Shown one piece after another: positions 56,271 to 64,000 of a DNA stretch of 64,000 nt. The position numbers were made by a program, and so were the translations under genes. The notes under the pieces are model-generated. The model searched no databases. It saw nothing but the letters and a program-made list of their open reading frames with translations, and was not told the origin of the DNA. The DNA comes from Archegozetes longisetosus (taxonomy: Eukaryota; Arthropoda; Arachnida; Sarcoptiformes; Trhypochthoniidae): NCBI GenBank assembly GCA_018873245.2, contig JAEMBT020000001.1:5382220-5446219 (forward strand), in the 5' to 3' direction. The first letter of the stretch is position 1, and the number at the start of each line of letters is the position of its first letter.

Positions 56271-57847
56271 ATGGAACTTCCACTATTTTTAACTCAATTC
56301 CTCGCAGTACTCGGACTTCAGAGACCATCACCACAAGATTCTCAACCATTTATACCCTCTTTTCCAGATTTTTCAAGAGTACAAACATCGAATTCACGTA
56401 ATCCCAGTTATGCTACTAGTAGTTCAAGAAATATTGAAGATTTAGTTTCTCGATCTCAATTGTCATGTGGCTTATCTAAGTATTCAGCCAACGGTATGTC
56501 CACCAGGATTGTAGGTGGAAGAGATGCCAGTGTCTCAGAGTTTCCTTGGCAGGTTTCCCTTCAAAAGATGGGATCTTTTGGTACATCACATTTCTGTGGT
56601 GGTGCTCTCATTCATCCCAATTGGATTATCACTGCTGCCCATTGTCTTGAATGGTAAGCGTTTGATAAATCTTATAAATATGTGTAAAAGAAAAGGAGTT
56701 TTCAATCTACATCAACAGAATAATTTAATTTTGAATTATATGAAATAATATTATTTGAATATTTCTGACTTTTTTCCTTAATTTTTAAGCAAATATATAT
56801 TGTTTTTAGGAGAGTAGTATAAGTGATAACTTTTGCAGCATTCATTCAAAAAATGATTCAATTACAGAGTGAGTAGAGAATAAAAATTTCTAAAAACTTT
56901 TTGTTTCTAGGACAACATCTGGAAGAAGAGTCAGGTTAGACGCGCAAAACTCTATAAGAGTTGTTGCTGGCACTCAATCCATTATATATTCACCGAGAAG
57001 TTCCACATACCGTATTAATAAAATCAAGAGTCACCCAAACTACAACCCGAACAGTGGAGTCAATGATATAGCATTGATATCAATTCAAACTCCGATTGAC
57101 TTTCTATCCACTAGAAATTCGTCAATCAATTTGCTTTGTTTGCCAGATAAAGGTCAAGAATTTAGTGGAACAGTGACCACATCGGGTTGGGGAACAACCA
57201 AAGAAAATGGACGATCGTCTTTTAATTTAAAAGCTGTTGATTTGCCTATGGTTGATGCCAAGTTAGTACAGTTTCAGTTTATTTATAAGGATAGCTAACT
57301 AGTTACAAATCCAATCTCTTAATTCTTTTCAATAACATTTTAAGTGATACTTTTCTTGACACTCACTAATTTCATTCTCCAAGAACACTTCAATGCAGTC
57401 TCACCTGTTTATAGTGAACACTTTGGTTGCACAGATTCGTTCACTATGAATGAGCTAGAGTGCAATCTCTTTCTTTACCTTTATATTTATATTAGTTAGT
57501 TTTAATCTGAATTTTCAAAAATTGACTTCCTTCTATTACATGCTAGTCTATGCAGAAGAATATTTAGACGACAATTCTATCCAGAAATTATGGTCTGTGC
57601 TGGAGAAGAAGGAAAAGATTCGTGTCAGGTATTGAAAATTTCTATAGCAATCAATATTTGGTTACATATTGTTTGCTCAATATTTTAGGGTGATTCTGGT
57701 GGTGCACTCATACAAAGAGACCATTCTGGAAGAGCAACTCTTGTAGGGGTTGTTTCAGTTGGAAATGGATGCGGAAGAAGAGGCTATCCGGGCATCTATA
57801 CTAAAGTTTCTTATTATATCGATTGGATTCAAAATACTATTAAATAA
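56271..57847 (+). CDS. Secreted trypsin-like serine protease (S1A zymogen)
   Basis: Four exons: 56271-56653, 56911-57261, 57547-57628 and 57689-57847, all with GT-AG introns and a continuous frame, giving 324 aa. The signal peptide is about residues 1-16 ([16 protein letters not shown]). A Ser-rich propeptide of about 60 residues has no clip domain. The activation site is R79/IVGG. The catalytic triad is His124 (TAAHC), Asp180 (NDIALI) and Ser275 (GDSGG). Asp269 (GKDSCQGDSGG) in the S1 pocket, with Gly297 and Gly304 lining it, predicts cleavage after Arg or Lys. Substrate-binding SVG replaces the usual SWG. The mature domain (about 245 aa) has normal length. The exon 2/3 junction (GCCAA/GTTAGT, CTAG/TCT) was chosen because it restores VDANLCRR. 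A small MITE lies in intron 2. Likely a digestive, gland or haemolymph protease; the physiological substrate is unknown. Confidence 0.92.
57396..57462. mobile_element. Very short pogo-like MITE in a protease intron
   Basis: 67 bp with ends CAGTCTCACCTGTTTATAGT and the near-inverse (ACTATGAATGAGCTAGAGTG), sharing the TTTATAGTGAAC core with the element at 7189-7359. The flanks are TG/CA rather than TA, so it is a diverged or abbreviated copy. It does not disturb the splice sites. Confidence 0.55.
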
Positions 57848-58456
57848 TTAATTTACCTTACTCTTTAGTTTTTTCAATTATTCAATTATTTAGTTCAAGT
57901 TTTTGTTGTTTTGAGCTATTTATTTTGATAAACTATAAGCCTAAAACTTTTGACTTAAATAATAAAATATTTGAATAACTTTCTATTCATTTATGGATCG
58001 GAAGTAAAATAGGGTCAGGTCTCGGATGAATAACTTTGACACATCATGTTCAAAATTTCGGTTCAACAGCATAAAAACAATTTAGCCTGCCTGATATATC
58101 TACCAAAAGCCAGCCCAACTTTTAACTTAATATTTAAACTAAAGTTTTAGCTAACTTTCAACTATATATAAATAATAATTACTTTGAGAAAAGCATTACT
58201 AAGCTTCAACCCTATCTCAAAATACAAGTTTAGACTAATGTTTAGCCTAGATTTTGGTTATGAATGTGTTAATTAAGAAAAAGATAAATTATTTTCTATC
58301 AGAAAAACTTTATTAATCAAAATGAATATAATTTATCAAAACATTGGATGACATAGTTTTGACGACACAATTTGGAACATGATTTCAAAATGATGCATAC
58401 ATAAAAATAATGAATTTTAGTTAAAAGCTGAAAAATCGACACAAAAATAGAGTTTG
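57848..58456. other. Convergent 3' intergenic region
   Basis: Lies between the protease stop and the stop of the opposite-strand Cys-rich gene. AATAAA occurs at about 57960, a plausible poly(A) signal for the protease. Nothing else recognised. Confidence 0.5.
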
Positions 58457-59220
58457 TCAACCGAGTCCTTTTGGGACATAAACCTCAACACCACACCTCT
58501 GTCGACAATAGCCCCGAGCTCTCCTACAGTCAAGCGCATAACAACAATGTGCTACACAGTTGCGCTGTTCGTCATTAGCCCCTCTGGAATCCAAACTGCT
58601 ATCATAGAAATGCTTCTCACATACGTATTTGTTGCAATTAGTGTCACGGGTCAGTTTTCCGAACTTATTCGACACAACACCACACTTTCGTCGGCACTGA
58701 ACTAAATTATCCCAATTTCTACAATCGAATGCTAAACAACAATGTGCTATACAATTGCATTTTCCACCTGAGTCGCGACAATCCTTTCCTTCGTCAAAAC
58801 GCTCAACTGTGCAGTTCAATCGACAATTTCCTTTTTGTATTGGCTAAAATTTTATAAATATTTAGTTAATTTGTTCTTCATATTCATATCACGTTCAGAT
58901 AAAAATCGTTTTTACAACTTTTATTAAATTTTGAATTTTCAAAATAAAGTTTGAAAAATGAAATCCTTATAAAAAGAAGAGATATTTTCGAGTTTGAGAC
59001 CTTTCAGAACAAGAAGTGATTATTGCGTTAAAAAGTCTTAAAAAGTTCTCAAACACGAAATCTTTACATAAATAAAATATGGTATTTAAATAAGTAATAC
59101 TAAAAATTACTAAAAAATTACCTTAAGATCAGTTATTGCATTTTCAGATGGTAAGGATTGAGAAGCTGGAAGAAGGCAGTGAAGAAGTCCGGCAAAAAGT
59201 GTTAGAGTTTTCTTCAACAT
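58457..59220 (-). CDS. Secreted protein with two cysteine-rich repeats
   Basis: Two exons, 59220-59122 and 58843-58457, joined across a 278-bp intron (AAG/GTAATT, TTTTAG/CC) in phase 0, giving 161 aa. The signal peptide is about residues 1-22 (MLKKTLTLFAGLLHCLLPAS). The rest is two tandem units of about 60 residues. Each has a C-x3/4-C start, a variable acidic stretch and a conserved core C-(I/V)-AHCC-x4-DC, then C-(R)-x-(R/K)-CGV. The adjacent cysteines in HCC and the regular spacing imply a disulfide-bonded extracellular fold. I do not recognise the family. The exon model is supported by the signal peptide and the frame agreement. It is convergent with the protease gene and is not obviously related to the 26/40-kb peptides. 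Toxin, defence or structural roles are all possible; no function is claimed. Confidence 0.8.
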
Positions 59221-62200
59221 TGTGGCACTGCTACAAATGATAAAAACCATCACAAACTTGATCAAAAGTTTACTTTTATGTAACTTTCATGAACTCAATT
59301 TTGAATAGCCTTAGGCTAATAAATGAAAAATACAATGTATAACACTATATAATGAATTAAATCAGGTAAAGGTTACTGAATTTGTGTATTATTTCTCATT
59401 TATACAGTTTAATAATTTATTATCAATTTATCTATTAATCCAAATGAGAGAAAAATCAGAACAAGTCAATGAGGCCTCTGGTCATATATTCTAAAATATC
59501 TTTAAGCTCTAAACTAATGCCACAAACTTTTAAATAAAACATAACCAAAATATGAGCTATTAATAAAACTTTTAATAAGTTTTTAAAACTATCAAAACAA
59601 AAATCCCTAAATACGAATTATTAATTGAAATTTTTTCATGATAGTAATTAAACCTTTTGCTAATTCTCACATTAGAAGTGAGCTCAACCTCTCATCTATT
59701 ATATAGTTTAGTGCCTCTTCAGTTAAAAGTGGAACTGACTCAACAGGAATTGTAAATGGGAAGCCCCAGCCGGGACTTTACAGAACTATTAAATCAGTTT
59801 TAGTATTTTGATTAGCAAGTTTTCAACTCCTACTCCAGGAAAGTTGTACTTATTTCACATATGTTGACTAACTCTTGTTTATTACTACATTACTATGTAT
59901 GAATTTAGTAATAGTAAGTGATTTGTGAGTCTATAGACAACAATTTTCAAATTATAAGATATTTATGGGTCAAATTAATTGCTTAATCAACAGATAGTAG
60001 ATTTTTAAATCGCTTAAATCTAAATATAGGGTCTTTTAATAAAAAAGTTGTCTTTTATAAGAAAAAATCTTATCAATCAATTTTAGAAATTCCTCAAACT
60101 TTTAACACAACAAAAGAAAACTTTTCGAATTTTATAAACAAAATTTCTCAAAAGTTTACCTAAAAATTAATTGGTTATAATTATTGGTATAAAACTACTT
60201 AACAGGTGTAAGACAGGAAGTTCTAAAGCACATCATCAAAATTTTTGGTCAATGACTCAATGCACGCAAATATTATTCAATTTAGAAGTGGATCTACAAG
60301 TTTTTCATAATTTGCATTCAGTTTAAGGACTAGTTGTTGTGACTATTTTTTAGTTGTCAATTTAGTTACCTTCGGAATACCCCAAACCCTTCTTGACTCT
60401 TGTCTTAAACAATTATTATTATTACATAATATTGTTATTAGTTAGTCTTATAGCTATGCTTATATTTGTTTTGTAAAGTTTAATAAACAGGTTTTTTATT
60501 ACTATTAAATCTATTTAACTAAATATGGTTTATTAATTGAGTAAAATATTATAATTTTTACTGAACTTGTAATTGAATGTTATTGAATGGTATATTATAT
60601 GCCTAAAAGTAATTAAATATATTTTAGTTTGAGAGGAAGTCAAACCAATTAAGATTATTCAAAGTTTGACTGACTATCGAAAAGTTTGAATACTATGTTT
60701 TAACTTATTTTGCTTAAATAACATAAACTCCTATTTATTGATTTATGTTATGATTAGCTTTAAATTGTTATTTACTCATTAAATAATTGATCGATTGAGA
60801 TCATGGCAAATTTAAAGTCAATACTTATTTTTTATTATTTATACGTTAACCGCATAACAATTTCTCAATCATTTATCATTACATAATCGTAAAGCTTTAA
60901 CCTTAGTTTTCATTCATTCATCTAAACAATGTTTTTGCGACTTGTTTAGCAAAATGTTTTTCAGATTAAAAACTATATTAAGTCTAAGGCTTATTTTCCA
61001 CTTCAAAATTATGCGAATTCTATATGACAAATAAAAAGTTTTGAGTGCAAAAATATATTTTTTTCTGCAACTTAATTTCAAATGCAGGTCACACGAGCTT
61101 TGATACAATACACTCGCCATCATTTAATTTCAGAAAAAACTTAATTTCTCAATATTTGCCAGGTAAACAGGTAAATTCTTATTTTATAAGTTAAACTGAT
61201 TTGATTTTGTGAAAACTTCAGTGTTTTGTTATGCCGTTCTGGCTCGAGCCCCAAAACCTAAACGCATAACTAGAGGCTAAAATTAATTGATTTATCCAGA
61301 ATTTTTGAAACAAACAATTTCATTAAAATTCCTAATATGTCATTAAACTTTGTTTGTTTAAGTAATAACAATTAAAACACAGTATTTAAAGATTTTGCAA
61401 TATTTTAAAAATAGCTTCTTACTCTTTTAACACTTTTTCACTTTATGCTCAGGGGTGTTTTGAGGTCCTCTAAACGCATAACTAGAGGCGAGAATTTTGA
61501 AACAAAAATTCATTAAATTCCTAATAGTATTAAACTTTGTTTGTTACCACATATTTAAAGATTTGCATATTTTAAAAGACAAGCTTATTTTAGACATATC
61601 TTATATAAACAAAATAGATCTGAATTGTTATTCTCTAAAATATTCACTGCATTTCATAGCAAATTTAACAACGGTAACCTTGAAAGCTTTATGTAAAGAA
61701 TTACATAAAATATAAAGCATTTTTAAGATAAATATTTGACAAATTATTTTAAAAGAATGAAAAACTGATTTAAAGTCATGGAATTCACATCTGCATAACA
61801 ATTATTTTTACTTTTCAGACTACTTGTACTGGAGTTTGAATTTTTTACAGACTTCAATTAGCTTGTTTAAGTCATTAGTAAATGAGTTTATCTTTAGACT
61901 GATAAGTGATAGAATTCTTAAAAATGTTTAGAAAATTCGGGATGTACAACATTGTATGCAATTTTCTGAGGATACAACACAATATTTTGGGTTATATCTC
62001 AACACAAGTAAAATTCTAAGATACACAGCGTTATCATCGGATAAAGTAATTAATCAATCACTCATGGAGTTGATCAGCTTTCCAATAAACTATATTTTGA
62101 TAGAGTTCTATGATTGAGATATCGACATTGATTTACTGAAGTCGTACTCTAAATATTTGAACCTTAATCTAGTTTTCAAAGAGCCAGAATCTGCATATAG

Positions 62201-62290
62201 TGAAGAGCGTGTAGAAAAGACTGGCAATACCTGAGTTAATGATTCGATGGCTTCACTTTCTGGAAACGTAATGTATATTGAGATTGGATA
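59221..62290. other. Anonymous AT-rich intergenic DNA
   Basis: No recognised gene. It contains the two-copy repeat at 61250-61560. Short ORFs are AT-driven. Confidence 0.5.
61250..61560. repeat. Two diverged direct copies, about 110 bp
   Basis: Copies at about 61255-61370 and 61466-61555 share AAACGCATAACTAGAGGC, then a TTTGAAACAAA block and ATTAAACTTTGTTTGTT. Spacing is about 210 bp. Non-coding, origin unknown. Confidence 0.7.
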
Positions 62291-62757
62291 TTAACTCCTC
62301 GTCACAATTGTGGGGTAAAATGTTCTCAGTCTCCACTCTAAAAATCGCGCAAAAATCAAGCGACTGTCATATACTTGTGGGAATTGAGCTATTCCTCTGA
62401 CATATTTCTCACTTTTAGCCATAAAAAATTCGGTTCGTTTAAACTTATGATTTTAATTTAAATAAACTTTCTCTGATGCCAGGATAGAAATTTGCCCTAA
62501 CATTGCAGTGCTCTATGCTTCCTCTTATAAGGCTATGCTTCTATGCAGCTATCGTCATGTGAAACACATCAAAGACTTTCACACTAATGAAATAATAAGT
62601 ACATGATATGTATAGCAATACGATTAGCAGTAATATGCAATAGTTTAATAACTAGGAATCAACTGTGGGCTAAAATAAAAAGCGCGAAACATAGAGTAAA
62701 ATTTAATCCCACGATTAATTTTACGTTTTCAGAAGTTAAGTTGTACTGAAGGATTAA
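62291..62757. mobile_element. TTAA-flanked MITE (piggyBac-like), copy 2
   Basis: TTAA at 62291-62294 and 62754-62757, with ends resembling those of 52649-53132 (CTCCTCGTCACAATTGTGGG; right side AGAAGTTAAGTTGTAC). It is in the opposite relative orientation to copy 1 and diverged, with the same overall length (467 bp) and internal blocks (GTGGGGTAAAATGTT, AACATTGCAGTGCT). Confidence 0.65.
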
Positions 62758-63752
62758 GAAGTGTATTCAATGATTCGCAAAGTAAGACCTTTTCATTCTA
62801 TGCATGCCTATTAATGGAATCAACTCTAGCATATGGGGCTTGAGTTAAAGCTGTTTACATCTACTTTTCGGGTTCCAATCTTAATATAAATGTTTAAACC
62901 ATCTTTTTAAAAGCAAGCATCAAATTTTGAATTAGCACAAAGTTAATTACGATTACCTTTCCGATTACACCCATCTCGAACCTCGACTGAAGGACTATAT
63001 TAAAGCGACTTTAACACTACAACAAATATGAGTTGGCCATCGGAATGAGATAATTTCTTAAAGTCAAAACATTTATAAGTTATTACGATCAGCTTGACCT
63101 TACTGTCAGTTTTAGAAGCAATTATTTCTCTAAAATCTAATTAAATTGTTTTGTTCACTTAGATCTGACCTTTTATTTGCACTACCTTAGTCATGGCTAG
63201 CATTTATGGTGTAATTGATCTGTATTTGAGAAGAATGCCAACTTTTTTGTATCAATTCAGCAATCGTTACTCATATCTATGGCGGAAATATATTTAATAG
63301 TTCAATTATGCACTATTATATTACCAAATCCAAAGTAGTCTTTACTTAATGCATGGCTTTAATTAGCACACTGTATGGAATATATAGTGTGTAACTGAGA
63401 CAGTTAGAAGATAATTAGCACATATTCAACGCTTATGAGCTATATAAGAAATACAAATATTATAATTTAGTTGTATATAGCTTTCTATCAAAAAAGTTTG
63501 TTACACACAAAAGTATATATCCTAAAAAGTACTTTACTTCTGGACTTAATGTTAAAAAGCTAGTAAATAAGCTATAAGATCTCGCTATAGGACACTCTAT
63601 AGGATCACAAAGTTTCGGATCCTTGTTTGTAATCATATAGCTCTGGTATTGATTTGTAAGTCATTCAAGTGTATCACTTTGTAATCTTATACAACAACCG
63701 ACTTATGGTTTTGAGTTATTCAAACAATTAGTCGATTATAAGGAAAACATTT
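62758..63752. other. Intergenic
   Basis: No gene or repeat recognised. Confidence 0.4.
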
Positions 63753-64000
63753 ATGATTTATGTAGTAAAAGATTCTCTAACTCATCACAGACTCATTGAA
63801 CATGATAATAGTCCAGATGATGATTTTGATTTAGTCCAGATGATGATTTTGATTTAGTCCAGATATATTTTAAGAGGGTATTAGATAGGGTTGAAACTAA
63901 ATCATGGGTCGAAATGAACTCTTATAAAACTATCAATCAATATGGTGATGTTAAATATACTATTTACAATACCTTTTATAAGATTGTAGGCTTTTCAGGA
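63753..64000 (+). pseudogene. Possible partial coding region broken by a 23-bp tandem duplication
   Basis: From an ATG at 63753 the frame reads MIYVVKDSLTHHRLIEHDNS. Near 63811-63857 a 23-bp unit (AGTCCAGATGATGATTTTGA plus TTT) is present twice. One copy shifts the frame and leads to a stop. Beyond it, the frame that one unit would give is open to the window end and reads like coding (QIYFKRVLDRVETKSWVEMN). I do not recognise it, and it runs off the window. It could be a relic or chance. Confidence 0.3.

Noticed and set aside
58454-58705. Plus-strand ORF of 83 codons
   Set aside because: Antisense shadow of the Cys-rich gene on the minus strand.

Overview
This is a eukaryotic, strongly AT-rich, gene-poor window with no bacterial or organellar features. 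The genes point to an arthropod. There is a single-domain chitin-binding cuticular (CPAP1-type) protein, a secreted trypsin-like protease with a TATA box and a TCAGT initiator, small secreted cysteine-rich proteins, and DEG/ENaC channels. Introns are GT-AG and can be very short (63 bp). Short runs of TTAGG, the canonical arthropod telomere unit, occur at four places. A mite or related chelicerate would fit, but that is an inference I cannot settle from the sequence.

Layout. 1-12.6 kb: essentially anonymous AT-rich DNA with short tandem repeats and one pogo-like MITE. 12.7-14.5 kb: the CPAP1 gene, followed by a duplicated 3' flank. 15.6-24.8 kb: transposon debris (an inverted-repeat arm, a hAT relic, several foldback elements, a Penelope-like fragment with a GIY-YIG domain, and a long-TIR Tc1-like element carrying a coding fragment). 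26.0 kb and 40.6 kb: two paralogous secreted 8-Cys/7-Cys peptides lying inside a segmental duplication. 28.8-32.7 kb (minus): the standout gene, a DEG/ENaC channel with three complete subunit units in one predicted 1,272-aa polypeptide. 33.4-39.7 kb: the second copy of the segmental duplication, split by a stack of nested transposons. 42-55 kb: a second transposon graveyard. It holds a 2.9-kb element with an inserted TA-flanked element, a P-element/THAP9-like transposase relic split by two insertions, two hAT MITEs with intact 8-bp target duplications, a Tc1/mariner transposase split by a TTAA-flanked element, and a foldback element with inverted minisatellites. 56.3-59.2 kb: the trypsin-like protease and, on the opposite strand, a secreted protein with two cysteine-rich repeats. 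59.2-64 kb: mostly anonymous, with one more TTAA-flanked element and a doubtful partial ORF at the window end.

The genes do not form an obvious pathway. Most are secreted or membrane proteins of body-surface type: cuticle, protease, Cys-rich peptides and ion channel. The dominant structural theme is long inverted repeats. At least eight palindromic or foldback elements are present, several nested in one another, and their partner arms preserve empty insertion sites that allow the order of insertions to be read.
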